This document shows positions 1-10,982 of a stretch of DNA of 64,000 nt, one piece after another. The position numbers and the translations under genes are program-made. Positions within the stretch are counted from its first letter, which is position 1. Every line of letters begins with the position of its first letter. Below the pieces are notes generated by a model. It was not told where the DNA came from. It worked only from the letters and a program-made list of their open reading frames with translations, and did no database searches. Source of the stretch: Clostridiales bacterium UBA3678 (lineage in GTDB: Bacteria > Bacillota > Clostridia > TANB77 > CAG-508); NCBI GenBank assembly GCA_002372935.1, contig DFJF01000006.1:27298-91297 (forward strand). Direction: 5' to 3'.

Positions 1-24
1 AAGAGAACCGTCCCCAAATGAAAG
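1..24. repeat. Right end of a GGGGACGGTTCT-family repeat
   Basis: The window opens inside the reverse-orientation form of the repeat (AGAGAACCGTCCCC followed by AAATGAAAG). The rest of the array lies upstream of the window. The same terminal module is found just before ychF, the prepilin peptidase gene and the gene at 58860. Its last bases abut the ribosome site of ileS. Confidence 0.8.
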
Positions 25-36
25 AAGGTAGAAAAA

Positions 37-3000
37 ATGTATAAAAAAGTAGAATTGCCAGAAAATGGTTTTGTTGGAATGGAAGAAAAGGTTGCAGAGA
101 CCTGGAAGAAAAATAATATTATAAAGAAAAATTTTGATATGAATAAGGGAAAAAGATATTTTATGTTTTATGATGGACCTCCAACTGCAAATGGAATGCC
201 ACATGTAGGTCATATTGAAACAAGAGTTATGAAAGATATTATTCCAAGATACAAAGTTATGAAAGGATATTATGTTCCTAGAAAAGCTGGATGGGATACT
301 CATGGACTTCCTGTTGAACTTGAAATTGAGAAAAAACTTGGTATTTCTGGAAAAGAGCAAATAGAAGACTATGGTGTAGAAAAATTTGTCAAAGAATGTA
401 AGCAGAGTGTTTTTACATATGTTCATGAATGGGAAAAAATGACCAATAAAGTTGGTTTCTGGGTTGATATGGAACATCCTTATGTTACATACCATAATGA
501 TTACATAGAGTCTGTTTGGTGGGCATTAAAAGAATTATGGAAAAAAGGTTTGCTATATGAAGGACACAAAGTCATGCCTTATTGTCCAAGATGTGGAACT
601 GCTCTTTCTTCACATGAAGTAGCACAAGGGTACAAAGATGTAAAAGATATGACATGTATTGCTAAATTTAAAGTAAAAGAAGGACAAGGATTTGAAAAAG
701 ATACATATATTTTAGCTTGGACAACAACACCTTGGACACTTCCTTCTAACTTAGCTTTAGCAATTAATAAATCATATACTTATGCAATAATAAAAGCAAA
801 TATTGGAACAGATGAAGAACCAGTTTATGAAAAATATATTTTGGCAAAAGACTTAATAGAATCAGTTTTAAAAGAAACTCCTTATGAAATTATAGATGAA
901 TTTAAAGGTGAAAAATTATTAGGAGTAAAATATGAACAATTAATGCCATATTGTAATCCAGAAGGAAAGGCATTTGTTGTAATTCATGGAGATTTTGTTA
1001 ATTTAGAAGATGGTACAGGAATTGTTCATATTGCACCAGCTTATGGTGAAGATGATAGTCTTGTATGTAAACAAAATGATATAACATTTGTGAATTTGGT
1101 TGATAAATCTGGAAAATTTGTTGCTGATGTTAAACCATGGGCAGGAAGATTTGTTAGAGATTGTAGTGAAGATATTTGTAAATGGCTTGAAAAAGAAGGA
1201 AAATTATTTAGCAAAGAAAAACATGTGCACTCATATCCGCATTGTTGGAGATGTGACACACCACTTCTTTATTATCCAAAAGAGAGCTGGTTTGTTAAAA
1301 TGTCTAGCTTAAGAGATGAGTTAGTTGCAAATAATAATAAAGTAAATTGGTATCCAGACACAATAAGAACAGGGAGATTTGGAAAATTTCTTGAAAATGT
1401 TATAGATTGGGGAATTTCGAGAGATAGATATTGGGGAACACCACTTCCAGTATGGAAATGTGAATGTGGACACGAAGAATGTATAGGTTCAATTGCAGAA
1501 CTTAAAGAAAAAGCTATAGATTGTCCAGATGATATAGAATTACATAAACCTTATATAGATGCTGTACATTTAAAATGTCCAGAGTGTGGAAAAGAAATGA
1601 CAAGATTTAAAGAGGTTATAGATTGCTGGTTTGATTCAGGTTCAATGCCTTATGCACAATTACATTATCCTTTTGAAAATAAAGATTTATTTGAAAAAGA
1701 ATTTCCTGCAAACTTTATTTCAGAGGCAATAGATCAAACAAGAGGATGGTTCTATACATTAACAGCATTAGGAACAGCTCTATTTGGTAGAACACCATTT
1801 GAGAATTGTATAGTTTTAGGGCATGTATTAGATGATAAAGGACAAAAAATGTCAAAATCAAAAAAGAATGGTGTAGACCCATTTGTACTACTAGATTCTG
1901 TTGGAGCAGATGCAACAAGATGGCATTTCTACACATGTTCAGCACCATGGCTTCCAACAAGACTTAGCTTAGATAGTGTAAAAGAAACACAAAGAGGATT
2001 TTTATCAACACTTTGGAATGTATACTCATTCTATGTTTTATATGCAGAAATTGACCAGTTCAATCCATTAGAATATAGTGATTTTAAATCTAAAAATATA
2101 ATGGATAAATGGATAATTTCAAAATTAAATACACTTGTAAAAGATACTGCTGAAAAGCTTGATAAATATGATATTACAAATGCTGCAATAGAGCTCGGAG
2201 ATTTTGTAGATGAACTTTCAAATTGGTATGTTCGTCGTAACAGAGAAAGATTCTGGGGATCTGAAATGAATGATGAAAAAATCGGGGCTTATGTAACACT
2301 ATACAAAGTATTAACAACAATTAGCAAAATATCAGCACCATTTATACCATTTATGGCAGATGAAATTTATCAAAATTTAGTATTAAGTTTAGATAAAAAT
2401 GCACCTGAAAGTGTTCATTTATGCTATTGGCCAGAAGTTGATGAAAAAGCAATAGACACTAAACTTGAAGAAGAGATGGGATTAGCATATAAAATTGTAA
2501 AATTAGGTAGAAGTGCAAGAAATTCTGTAAATATCAAAAATAGGCAACCATTATCTGAAATGCTTATATCAGAAAAATCATTGCCAGAATATTATTCAGA
2601 TATAGTTAAAGAAGAACTAAATGTAAAACAAGTTGTTCTTGGTGCAGAAATGAAAGACTATGTACATTTTGAAATAAAACCAAATTTACCAGTGCTTGGA
2701 AGAGAATATGGAAAATTAATTCCACGTATAAGAGAAGCTTTAGGTAAGTTTAATCAAATGGAACTCGCAACAAAAGTTCAAAATGGTGGAACAGAATATA
2801 TAGAAATAGATGACACTCAAATAGAACTTTCTTCAGAAAATTTACTAATCACTATGCAAGGAAAAGATGGATTTGCATTTGCAGGTGAGGGAGAAATAGG
2901 TGTTGTTCTTGATACACATATAACTCCTGAATTAAAAGAAGAAGGCATGCTTCGTGAAGTTTTATCTAAAGTCCAAAATATGAGAAAAGACAGAGGATTC

Positions 3001-3186
3001 CAAGTATTAGATAGAATTAAACTATATATTTCTGGAAATAAAGAAGTAGAAAAAATTGTTAAGAAATTTGAAGATACAATAAAACATGATACTCTAGCAA
3101 AAGAAATAGTTTATAATGAGGAAAGAAAGACAGCAGAAGAAGTTTCAATAAATGGAGAAAAAACTATGATGGATGTAGAGAAATAG
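37..3186 (+). CDS. ileS: Isoleucyl-tRNA synthetase, eukaryote-like (type 2)
   Basis: Charges tRNA-Ile with isoleucine in the cytoplasm and edits mischarged valine. The class I signatures are visible: HVGH (the HIGH box) near residues 57-60 and KMSKS at about 604-608. Cysteine pairs such as CPRCG near residue 190 and CPECG near residue 515 look like zinc sites. At 1049 residues it is clearly longer than the roughly 930-residue standard bacterial enzyme, and the N-terminal block DGPPTANG...HVGH...[14 protein letters not shown] resembles the Thermus/eukaryote-like type. By family knowledge that type binds mupirocin poorly; this is inference here. The start has AAGG in AGAAGGTAGAAAAA upstream. 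A T-box leader would lie outside the window, so regulation cannot be judged. Confidence 0.97.
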   Translation: MYKKVELPENGFVGMEEKVAETWKKNNIIKKNFDMNKGKRYFMFYDGPPTANGMPHVGHIETRVMKDIIPRYKVMKGYYVPRKAGWDTHGLPVELEIEKKLGISGKEQIEDYGVEKFVKECKQSVFTYVHEWEKMTNKVGFWVDMEHPYVTYHNDYIESVWWALKELWKKGLLYEGHKVMPYCPRCGTALSSHEVAQGYKDVKDMTCIAKFKVKEGQGFEKDTYILAWTTTPWTLPSNLALAINKSYTYAIIKANIGTDEEPVYEKYILAKDLIESVLKETPYEIIDEFKGEKLLGVKYEQLMPYCNPEGKAFVVIHGDFVNLEDGTGIVHIAPAYGEDDSLVCKQNDITFVNLVDKSGKFVADVKPWAGRFVRDCSEDICKWLEKEGKLFSKEKHVHSYPHCWRCDTPLLYYPKESWFVKMSSLRDELVANNNKVNWYPDTIRTGRFGKFLENVIDWGISRDRYWGTPLPVWKCECGHEECIGSIAELKEKAIDCPDDIELHKPYIDAVHLKCPECGKEMTRFKEVIDCWFDSGSMPYAQLHYPFENKDLFEKEFPANFISEAIDQTRGWFYTLTALGTALFGRTPFENCIVLGHVLDDKGQKMSKSKKNGVDPFVLLDSVGADATRWHFYTCSAPWLPTRLSLDSVKETQRGFLSTLWNVYSFYVLYAEIDQFNPLEYSDFKSKNIMDKWIISKLNTLVKDTAEKLDKYDITNAAIELGDFVDELSNWYVRRNRERFWGSEMNDEKIGAYVTLYKVLTTISKISAPFIPFMADEIYQNLVLSLDKNAPESVHLCYWPEVDEKAIDTKLEEEMGLAYKIVKLGRSARNSVNIKNRQPLSEMLISEKSLPEYYSDIVKEELNVKQVVLGAEMKDYVHFEIKPNLPVLGREYGKLIPRIREALGKFNQMELATKVQNGGTEYIEIDDTQIELSSENLLITMQGKDGFAFAGEGEIGVVLDTHITPELKEEGMLREVLSKVQNMRKDRGFQVLDRIKLYISGNKEVEKIVKKFEDTIKHDTLAKEIVYNEERKTAEEVSINGEKTMMDVEK

Positions 3187-3223
3187 AAATGAAAGATAAA
3201 ATTAGATATAAGGGGATATAGTA

Positions 3224-4951
3224 ATGAATAAAAAATTTTTAAAAATTTCATTTATTTGTGTAGCATTTATACTTGCACTTTGCGTAAACAGCAAAGTGCA
3301 AGCAAATTCAATAAATAGTATAGATATGGATATCTATGTAGAAAATGATGGAGATGCACAAGTTACAGAAACTTGGAAATGTAATACAACTCAAGGCACA
3401 GAAGGATATCACCCATATTACAATTTAGGAAATTCTGAAATTACAGATTTGACAGTTAAAGATAATACAAAATTATATACTACATTAGATTCATGGGATG
3501 TAGATGAAACTTTTGATGAAAAAGCATATAAGTGTGGAATAAATGAGATATCTAATGGTGTAGAAATTTGTTGGGGTGTTAGTAAATATGGAACAAATAA
3601 ATATACTGTAAAGTATAAAATATCAAATTTTGTTGCAAAATTAACTGATAGTCAAATGATGTATTGGACACTTATACCTCAAGATTTTTCATCTTCAATA
3701 GGAAATATTAGAATAAAGGTGCATTCAGATAAATATTTTGAAGATACAATAGATGTTTGGGGATATGGAAATTATGGTGGACTTTGTTATGTAAACGATG
3801 GTGCAATATATATGGATTCAGATGGTACACTAGATACATCAGAATATATGACATTTTTAGCAAAATTTCCAAGTGACACATTTAGCACTTCAAATGAGTT
3901 GAATAATGATTTTAATTATTACTACCAAATGGCAGAAGAAGGCTCAACAAAATATAACAAGAAGAGAGGATCTACTATTGCATCATTTTTTGTAGGAATT
4001 TTAAATTTTATTTTGACAATACTACCATTCATTATTTTTTCTTTGATTGCTGTTAAATCAGCAAATTCAAAATCACATGGATTTAAATATGGTACTCCAG
4101 GTAAAAAAATACCAAAAGATGTTCCGTATTTTAGAGATATACCATGTAATGGAGATATTTTTAAAGTATATTATATAGCATATCAATATGGTATAGTAAA
4201 GAAAAAAACAGATATATTAGGTGCAATAATTTTAAAATGGTTAAAAGAAGGGATAATTAGAACAGAACAAAAAAATAGCGGAAAAGTATTTAAAAAAGAA
4301 GAAATTCTTATCATATTAGGTGAAGAAGCTGATAAAAAATTTGATAATGAATTAGAATCATCCTTATTTCACATGATGAGAGAGGCAAGTGAAGATGGAA
4401 TTTTGGAAAATAATGAATTTGAAAAATGGTGTAGAAAAAGCTATGAAAAAATTTTAAATTGGTTTGATAAAATATTAAAGACAGAACATGATAAGCTTGT
4501 TGGAGAAGGACTATTAATTGAGACAACTAAAAATAGTATATTTGGAGATAAATATGAAGCAACACAAGAATTAAAAGATATAGCTTTACAAATAGCAGGA
4601 CTTAAAAGATTTTTGCTTGATTATTCATTAATACAGGAAAGAAAAGCAATAGAAGTAAAGTTATTTGAAGATTATTTAATATATGCACAAATACTTGGAA
4701 TAGCAAAAGAAGTTTCAAAACAATTTAAAGAATTGTATCCAGATTTTATTGAACAAACAAATTATGGTTCTTATGATAATTTAATTTATATAAATTATTG
4801 TGTATCAAGTGGTATATCAAGTGCAAATTCTGCAAGAGCAGCAGCTGAAAACTATAGCTCTGGAGGAGGAGGGTTCTCTTCTGGAGGAGGAGGCGGAGGC
4901 TCTTTCGGCGGAGGCGGAGGCCGGAGGAGGTTTTCGTTAATAGAATGTTAA
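3224..4951 (+). CDS. DUF2207-family membrane protein, C-terminus probably frameshifted
   Basis: A surface protein of unknown function. It has an N-terminal signal peptide (about residues 1-27, ending near VQA), an extracellular beta-rich domain to about residue 240, a membrane segment near 255-275 (FVGILNFILTILPFIIFSLIAV), and a cytoplasmic part ending in a glycine-rich tail. This order is that of the DUF2207 family. The tail breaks from poly-Gly into RRRFSLIEC. Removing one C of the CC at 4921-4922 would instead give an uninterrupted Gly run ending GGGFR with a stop at 4938-4940, a usual kind of ending for such proteins, so an indel is suspected. Start ATG has AAGGGGATATAGTA upstream. It follows ileS by 37 bp and may be cotranscribed. 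Confidence 0.8.
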   Translation: MNKKFLKISFICVAFILALCVNSKVQANSINSIDMDIYVENDGDAQVTETWKCNTTQGTEGYHPYYNLGNSEITDLTVKDNTKLYTTLDSWDVDETFDEKAYKCGINEISNGVEICWGVSKYGTNKYTVKYKISNFVAKLTDSQMMYWTLIPQDFSSSIGNIRIKVHSDKYFEDTIDVWGYGNYGGLCYVNDGAIYMDSDGTLDTSEYMTFLAKFPSDTFSTSNELNNDFNYYYQMAEEGSTKYNKKRGSTIASFFVGILNFILTILPFIIFSLIAVKSANSKSHGFKYGTPGKKIPKDVPYFRDIPCNGDIFKVYYIAYQYGIVKKKTDILGAIILKWLKEGIIRTEQKNSGKVFKKEEILIILGEEADKKFDNELESSLFHMMREASEDGILENNEFEKWCRKSYEKILNWFDKILKTEHDKLVGEGLLIETTKNSIFGDKYEATQELKDIALQIAGLKRFLLDYSLIQERKAIEVKLFEDYLIYAQILGIAKEVSKQFKELYPDFIEQTNYGSYDNLIYINYCVSSGISSANSARAAAENYSSGGGGFSSGGGGGGSFGGGGGRRRFSLIEC

Positions 4952-5034
4952 AATTTATATCGTTTACCCTGCACGGACTTCAAAATTCTAAAAGATGTGA
5001 ACTTTAACAATAGCATAAAAGGAAGGAATTAAAT

Positions 5035-6462
5035 ATGAGGCAAGAGATTGAAGAGCAAAAAGAATATATAAAAAAAGTAGCAGAAGAAAATAAAGGAAAA
5101 AACTTAAAATATTGTATCCTTACAATGGGATGTCAACTTAACGAAAATGACTCTGAAAAAATTAGTGGAATGGCAGAACAAATGGGATATACAAGAACAG
5201 AGAATTTTGAAGATGCAAATTTAGCAATAATAAATACATGTTGTGTTAGAGAAAATGCAGAAGAAAGATTATTTGGAAAAGTTGGAGAACTGAAAAATTT
5301 AAAAGAAAAAAACAATATGATAATTTCAATTGGTGGATGTATGATGCAAGAAAAACAGATGGTAGAAAAAATAAAAAAGTCATATCATTATATAGACATA
5401 GTATTTGGAACACATACACTTCATAAGCTTCCAGAAGATATCTATGAAGTTTTAAATGGAAGAAAAAGAATTCAAGACATAATAGATATAGATGGAAAAG
5501 TTTTTGAAGGATTACCAATTTCAAGAGCAAATAATGTTCAAGCATCAATAACAATAATGTATGGATGTGATAATTTTTGTAGCTATTGTATAGTCCCTTA
5601 TGTAAGAGGAAGAGAAAGAAGTAGAAAGCCAAAAGATATTATAAAAGAGGCAAAACAAGTAGCACAGCAAGGTTATAAAGAAATAATGCTTTTGGGACAA
5701 AATGTAAATTCTTATCTTCGCTCTGAAATGGAAGAAATAAAACAAGGAAAATTAAAAGATGAAGATGGAGATTATGCTCAAATAAATTCATTTGCAAAAC
5801 TTTTAAGAGCAATAAATGAAATTGATGGAATAGAAAGAATAAGATTTGTATCACCACATCCAAAGGATTTTACAGATGATGTAATTGAAGCAATAAGAGA
5901 TTGTGACAAAGTATGCAAATTTATACATTTGCCACTTCAATCTGGAAGTACAAGAATGCTTAAAATAATGAATAGAAAATATACAAAAGAACAGTATTTG
6001 CAACTTGTAGAAAAGATGAAAAAAGAAATCCCTGGAGTAAAATTTTCTACTGATATAATAGTTGGTTTTGCAGGTGAGACAGAAGCGGATTTTGAAGATA
6101 CTTTAGATGTTGTAAAAAAAGTAAAATATGAACAAGCCTTTATGTTCATATATTCAAGAAGAACTGGAACACCTGGAGATAAGATGGAAAATCAAATTCC
6201 AGAAAATATAAAACATGAAAGATTTAATAGACTAAAAACTCTTGTTGAATCACAAATTGCAAAAAACAATAAATCATATATAAATACAATTCAGAAAGTT
6301 TTGGTTGAAGGACCAAGCAAAGGAGATTCATCAATGCTAACAGGGAGAACAGAATATAATAAAGTTATAGTATTTAATGGGCAAGAAAGCATGATAAATA
6401 AAATAGTTGATGTAAAAATTGTGGAAGATCATATGTGGTATTTTAAAGGAGAAATAATTTAA
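5035..6462 (+). CDS. miaB: tRNA-2-methylthio-N6-dimethylallyladenosine synthase
   Basis: Radical-SAM methylthiotransferase that adds the 2-methylthio group to i6A37 of tRNAs reading UNN codons. The N-terminal cluster cysteines are seen at C33 (MGCQLNENDSEK), in NTCCVRENAEE and in GGCMMQEK. The radical SAM CxxxCxxC is C178, C182, C185. A TRAM-like RNA-binding end follows (VLVEGPSKGD...GRTEYNKVV). Length 475 fits the family, with an N-terminal extension of about 25 residues. Start ATG has AAGGAAGGAATTAAAT upstream. The stop overlaps the mutS start by one base (TAATG), so the two are translationally coupled, a common clostridial pair. Confidence 0.97.
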   Translation: MRQEIEEQKEYIKKVAEENKGKNLKYCILTMGCQLNENDSEKISGMAEQMGYTRTENFEDANLAIINTCCVRENAEERLFGKVGELKNLKEKNNMIISIGGCMMQEKQMVEKIKKSYHYIDIVFGTHTLHKLPEDIYEVLNGRKRIQDIIDIDGKVFEGLPISRANNVQASITIMYGCDNFCSYCIVPYVRGRERSRKPKDIIKEAKQVAQQGYKEIMLLGQNVNSYLRSEMEEIKQGKLKDEDGDYAQINSFAKLLRAINEIDGIERIRFVSPHPKDFTDDVIEAIRDCDKVCKFIHLPLQSGSTRMLKIMNRKYTKEQYLQLVEKMKKEIPGVKFSTDIIVGFAGETEADFEDTLDVVKKVKYEQAFMFIYSRRTGTPGDKMENQIPENIKHERFNRLKTLVESQIAKNNKSYINTIQKVLVEGPSKGDSSMLTGRTEYNKVIVFNGQESMINKIVDVKIVEDHMWYFKGEII

Positions 6463-9089
6463 TGAATGTTGATAAAGAGAAATGTTCACCAATGATGCAA
6501 AGGTATTTAGAAACAAAAGAGAAATATCAAGATTGCATTTTGTTTTATCGTTTAGGCGATTTTTATGAAATGTTTTTTGATGATGCAATAAGAGTTTCAA
6601 GAGAGCTAGAATTAACACTTACTGGAAAAGATTGTGGATTAGAAGAAAGAGCTCCAATGTGTGGTATTCCACATCATGCAGCTGAAAGCTATATTGCAAA
6701 ATTAATTGCAAAAGGCTATAAAGTTGCGATTTGTGAACAACTTGAAGATCCAAAAACTGCTAAAGGTATTGTAAAAAGAGGTGTTATAAAAATTGTAACT
6801 CCTGGTACTGTAGTAGAATCTAATATGCTGGAAGAGAGAAAAAATAATTATATAATGTCAATTTACAAAACTGGTATATATTTTGGCATTGCAATAAGTG
6901 ATATTTCAACTGGTGAATTTTATTCTAGTCAAATAAAAGAGACAAATAATTTTGCTTTGCTTTTAGATGAAATTTCAAGATTTGCACCATCAGAGATTAT
7001 TATAAATAAAATGATGGCAGATTCTACAGAAGAGCTTAGTAAAATAAAAGAAAGGTTTCCAGAAAGTTATATAAGTAATGTAAAAGAAGAATATTTTTCA
7101 GATGATTTTTCAATAACAAAAATGAGATTTGCTTTAGTTGATGTTAATGGAAATAAGATAGAAAATTTAGATGATAAAGTTTTAGCAATTGAATCAATAA
7201 ATGCTTTAACAAAATATCTTGAAGAGACTCAAATGACTACATTAGAGCATATAAATAAAATAATAATTTATTCAATTTCAAGATATATGTCTTTAGATAT
7301 TAATGCAAGAAGAAATCTTGAGATTACAGAGAAAATGAGAGATAAATCTAAAAAAGGCACATTACTTTGGGTACTTGACAAGACCTCAACATCTATGGGT
7401 GGAAGGCTTTTAAGAAGATGGCTTAATGATCCATTAATAGATATTTCAGAAATAAATAAAAGACTTGATTCTGTAAAAGAACTAAAAGATGATATAATTC
7501 TTAGAGGAGATGTAATAGAAAACTTAAAAAAAGTCTATGATATAGAGCGTTTGGCAGGGAAAATGGCTTATGGAAATGGAACTCCAAGAGATATGATAAC
7601 ATTAAAAAATTCATTAAGTAAATTGCCAGATGTAAAACAAGTTTTATCTAAGACTAAATCAGAATTATTACAAGAACTTTATAATAGATTAGATGAATTG
7701 CAAGATATTTATGCACTTATAGAAAAATCAATAATAGATGATCCACCAATGGTTACAAAAGATGGAGGATACATAAAATTAGGATATGATAAAGAAATAG
7801 ACGAATTAAAATCTGCAACTACAGATGGTCAAAAATGGCTTATGAAGTTAGAGGCAGATGAAAGAGAAAAAACAGGAATAAAATCATTAAAAATTGGATT
7901 TAACAAAGTTTTTGGGTATTATATAGAAGTTACAAATACATATAAAAAAATGGTGCCAGGAAATTATATAAGAAAACAAACATTAGCAAATGGAGAAAGA
8001 TATATAACAGAGGAATTAAAGACTCTAGAAAATCAAATTTTAGGAGCATCTGAAAAAGTTATAAAACTAGAATTTGAAGCATTTGATAAAATTAGAAAAG
8101 AAATAGCATCAAATGTAAAAAGACTTCAGATTTCTGCAGAAGTTATATCAACTTTAGATGTTTTAACTTCATTTGCACAAGTTGCAGAAGACATGAATTA
8201 CTGTATGCCAGATGTTACAAATGATGGGGTAATTGACATAAAAGATGGAAGACATCCAGTAATAGAAAAAATGCTACCAACAGGAGAATTTATCTCAAAT
8301 GATACATATTTAGATAAAGGAGAAAATAGACTTTCAATAATAACAGGTCCAAATATGGCAGGAAAGTCAACATATATGAGGCAAGTAGCATTAATAACAC
8401 TAATGGCCCAAGTTGGAAGCTTTGTACCTGCTACATCAGCAAAAATAGGAGTTGTGGATAAAATCTTCACAAGAGTTGGAGCATCAGATGACCTAAGTAT
8501 GGGACAAAGTACATTTATGGTAGAAATGATGGAAGTTGCAACTATCTTAAAAGAAGCAACACAAAATAGTTTGGTCATATTAGATGAAATAGGACGTGGA
8601 ACATCAACATATGATGGACTATCAATTGCATGGGCAGTTGCAGAATTTATAGCAGATAAAGAAAAATGTGGAGCAAAAACATTATTTGCAACTCATTATC
8701 ATGAATTAATCGAATTAGAAGAAAAACAAGAAGGAATAAAAAACTACTCAATAGCAGTAAAAGAAAAAGGAGAAGACATAATATTTTTGCGTAAAATAGT
8801 TAGAGGAGGCACAGATGAAAGTTATGGAATACATGTTGCAAAACTAGCAGGTGTACCAAAAGCTGTTACAACTCGTGCAAATCAGATATTGCGCACAATA
8901 GAAAGAAAAAGTGTATTAAACAATAAAAAGCCAGAAAAAGAAGATAAGAAAAAAGTAGAAGGACAATTTGATATGTTTAACTATAAATTAGCAGAGATAG
9001 CCCAGGAGCTAGATAAAGTCAATCTAAACGAACTAACCCCAATAGATGCGTTAAACACTTTATCTAGAATAAAAGAAAAAATGAAATAA
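6462..9089 (+). CDS. mutS: DNA mismatch repair protein MutS
   Basis: Recognises base mismatches and small loops in new DNA and starts repair. The mismatch-reading FYE motif sits near residue 36 (GDFYEMFF), the ATPase Walker A GPNMAGKST near residue 629, and the Walker B region VILDEIGRGTSTYDG near 704. The ATP domain and C-terminal helical end (ARIAQELDK-like dimer region) are present, and 875 residues is normal. It starts in the stop codon of miaB. mutL is not next to it: the downstream space holds a repeat array directly after the stop codon, then a GTPase gene. Confidence 0.98.
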   Translation: MNVDKEKCSPMMQRYLETKEKYQDCILFYRLGDFYEMFFDDAIRVSRELELTLTGKDCGLEERAPMCGIPHHAAESYIAKLIAKGYKVAICEQLEDPKTAKGIVKRGVIKIVTPGTVVESNMLEERKNNYIMSIYKTGIYFGIAISDISTGEFYSSQIKETNNFALLLDEISRFAPSEIIINKMMADSTEELSKIKERFPESYISNVKEEYFSDDFSITKMRFALVDVNGNKIENLDDKVLAIESINALTKYLEETQMTTLEHINKIIIYSISRYMSLDINARRNLEITEKMRDKSKKGTLLWVLDKTSTSMGGRLLRRWLNDPLIDISEINKRLDSVKELKDDIILRGDVIENLKKVYDIERLAGKMAYGNGTPRDMITLKNSLSKLPDVKQVLSKTKSELLQELYNRLDELQDIYALIEKSIIDDPPMVTKDGGYIKLGYDKEIDELKSATTDGQKWLMKLEADEREKTGIKSLKIGFNKVFGYYIEVTNTYKKMVPGNYIRKQTLANGERYITEELKTLENQILGASEKVIKLEFEAFDKIRKEIASNVKRLQISAEVISTLDVLTSFAQVAEDMNYCMPDVTNDGVIDIKDGRHPVIEKMLPTGEFISNDTYLDKGENRLSIITGPNMAGKSTYMRQVALITLMAQVGSFVPATSAKIGVVDKIFTRVGASDDLSMGQSTFMVEMMEVATILKEATQNSLVILDEIGRGTSTYDGLSIAWAVAEFIADKEKCGAKTLFATHYHELIELEEKQEGIKNYSIAVKEKGEDIIFLRKIVRGGTDESYGIHVAKLAGVPKAVTTRANQILRTIERKSVLNNKKPEKEDKKKVEGQFDMFNYKLAEIAQELDKVNLNELTPIDALNTLSRIKEKMK

Positions 9090-9177
9090 TTTCATTTGGG
9101 GACACTTCTCTTTCAAAAAGGGACGGTTCTTTTTTGAAAGGGGACGGTTCTTTTCTGAAAGGGGACGGATCTTTTCA
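9090..9177. repeat. 21-bp repeat array, forward units only
   Basis: Begins one base after the mutS stop with the terminal module TTTCATTTGGGGAC, the mirror image of the right-end module at 1-24. Three more GGGACGG(T/A)TCTTTT units follow. Units are about 21 bp. The array reads as an open frame (GDGSF peptide) running into the next gene, which can mislead start calling. Confidence 0.9.
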
Positions 9178-9235
9178 AGAATTGAATCTAAAAGATCTGT
9201 TTCTAATTGGAAAAAATAGAAAGGAAATAAAAATA

Positions 9236-10411
9236 ATGAAAAATTTTAAACAAGTACCAATAACAATACTTACAGGATATTTAGGAGCAGGAAAAACTAC
9301 TCTTATGAATCATGTATTGACAAACCAGCAAGGATATAAAGTTGCTGTAATTGTAAATGATATAGGTGAGGTAAATATAGATGCAAAACTTATATCTGAT
9401 GAAGGTTTTATTCAAGAGGAAGATAAAGGAAATGTTGTACCACTTTCAAATGGATGTATTTGCTGTACCTTGAAAGCAGATTTAATGCAACAAATTGTTG
9501 ATATTTTAAAAACTCAAAAGTTTGACTATATTTTAATTGAAGCTAGTGGGATTTGTGAACCTCTTCCAATTGCTCAAACTATAACAACACTTGCAAATTC
9601 TATGGAACAATATGGATTGCCTCCAATATGCAGATTAGACAATGTTGTAACAGTTGTTGATGCAATGCGTTTAGTAACAGAATTTGGCTGTGGAGAAAAT
9701 CTTGTAAAAGATGATATAGAAGAAGAAGATATTGAAAATCTTCTAATTCAGCAAATTGAATTTTGCAATGTGATTGTTTTAAATAAGGTTGATGAAGTTA
9801 CAAAAGAACAATTAAATGAAGTAAAAGCAGTTATAAAATTTCTTCAACCAACTGCAAAAATTATAGAAACAAATTATGCAAAAGTTGATGTAAAAGAAAT
9901 TATGGATACAAATAATTTTGATTTTGAAGATATTCAAACATCTGCTGGGTGGATTAAAGAACTTGAAAAAGAAGACGAAGAAACTCATCATAATGATCAT
10001 AACCATGATGAGCATCACCACCATCATCATGAAGAAGGAGAAGCAGAGGAATACGGAATTTCAACATTTGTATATACTTCAAGAAAACCACTAGATGAGA
10101 AAAAATTTGAAGATTTTGTAAATGATAGATTTCCATCAAGTATAATAAGATGCAAGGGATTAGTGTGGTTTGGAAATGATTATGATATGTCATATTTATT
10201 TGAACAAGCAGGAAAGCAAATGCAACTTACACAAACAGGATATTGGCTTGCATCAGCCCCAAAAGATGAGCTAAAGGAAATGATTGCACAAGATCCAGAA
10301 ATCTTAAAAGATTGGGATAAAGAAGTTGGAGACAGAATGGTTAAACTTGTATTTATTGGAAGAAAGATGAATAAAGAAGCAATTATAAAAGAAATGGAAA
10401 ATTGTCATTAA
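9236..10411 (+). CDS. COG0523 (CobW/ZNG-like) GTPase, metal chaperone
   Basis: A G3E-family P-loop GTPase, likely delivering zinc or another metal to client proteins. Walker A GYLGAGKTT lies at residues 14-22, the family CxCC metal motif (NGCICCTL) near 74-77, the NKxD-type base motif NKVDE near 183, a histidine/acid-rich stretch near 250-268 (HHNDHNHDEHHHHHH), and a CobW C-terminal domain after it. The ATG at 9236 was chosen because AAAGGAAATAAAAATA precedes it; an upstream in-frame ATG at 9134 would translate the repeat array. 391 residues. Which metal and which client are unknown; no zinc-regulator box was recognised. Confidence 0.88.
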   Translation: MKNFKQVPITILTGYLGAGKTTLMNHVLTNQQGYKVAVIVNDIGEVNIDAKLISDEGFIQEEDKGNVVPLSNGCICCTLKADLMQQIVDILKTQKFDYILIEASGICEPLPIAQTITTLANSMEQYGLPPICRLDNVVTVVDAMRLVTEFGCGENLVKDDIEEEDIENLLIQQIEFCNVIVLNKVDEVTKEQLNEVKAVIKFLQPTAKIIETNYAKVDVKEIMDTNNFDFEDIQTSAGWIKELEKEDEETHHNDHNHDEHHHHHHEEGEAEEYGISTFVYTSRKPLDEKKFEDFVNDRFPSSIIRCKGLVWFGNDYDMSYLFEQAGKQMQLTQTGYWLASAPKDELKEMIAQDPEILKDWDKEVGDRMVKLVFIGRKMNKEAIIKEMENCH

Positions 10412-10494
10412 TAGCTCACAAGAAAATATTCGGATTAAAGAAAAAAATAATCGATTATAAATTTTACCTGCAATTTCATAAAAATTCATGAAAA

Positions 10495-10517
10495 CCCCTT
10501 GCAAAAGGGGCTTTTTT
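10495..10517 (+). terminator. Intrinsic terminator of the COG0523 gene
   Basis: Stem CCCCTT/AAGGGG with a GCAA loop, followed by CTTTTTT. It separates the GTPase gene from the ribosomal protein operon. Confidence 0.85.
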
Positions 10518-10572
10518 ATGATACAATGTGTTTTGTTAAAAAATATAGGAATTTTAACATCCTTACTCACAA

Positions 10573-10601
10573 CAAATTTTATATAAATAAATTTATATAA
10601 T
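10573..10601 (+). promoter_or_regulatory. Likely promoter of rpsF-ssb-rpsR
   Basis: A perfect TATAAT at 10596-10601 sits 40 bp before the rpsF start. The matching -35 (about 10573-10578) is weak. A second candidate, TTGTTA-16-TAACAT, lies about 40 bp upstream. Confidence 0.4.
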
Positions 10602-10641
10602 AAAAGAGTGTGGGTTTTATATCCAGAAGGAGGTGGAAATA

Positions 10642-10926
10642 ATGAATAAATACGAAAGTGTAATCATTATTAATCCAAATATTACAGAAGAAGCTATAAA
10701 AGCTTTAGAAAGTAAATATACAGGATTAATAAATGAAAACGGAAAAGTAGAATCTTTCGAAAATCAAGGAAAGAAAAGATTAGCTTATGAAATTAAAAAG
10801 AATACAGAAGCAATCTATGTATTAGTAAACTTTGAAGCTAAACCAGATTCTGTTGCTGAATTAGAAAGAAACTACAGAATAGATGATAATATATTAAAAT
10901 TTATCATCGTTAGAAAAGATGCATAA
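10642..10926 (+). CDS. rpsF: 30S ribosomal protein S6
   Basis: Small-subunit protein that binds 16S rRNA together with S18. The short 94-residue chain with MNKYESVIIINPNITEE at the start, ENQGKKRLAYEIKKNTEAIYVL in the middle and RIDDNILKFIIVR at the end is the S6 pattern. ATG at 10642 is chosen over the in-frame GTG at 10633 because AGAAGGAGG ends 8 bases before it and overlaps the GTG. First gene of the rpsF-ssb-rpsR operon, the standard Firmicutes order. Confidence 0.97.
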   Translation: MNKYESVIIINPNITEEAIKALESKYTGLINENGKVESFENQGKKRLAYEIKKNTEAIYVLVNFEAKPDSVAELERNYRIDDNILKFIIVRKDA

Positions 10927-10982
10927 TGATGCAAAAAAAAGAAAATTATAGAAGGGGCCTTTTGAAAGGTGAGTGATAGTTA

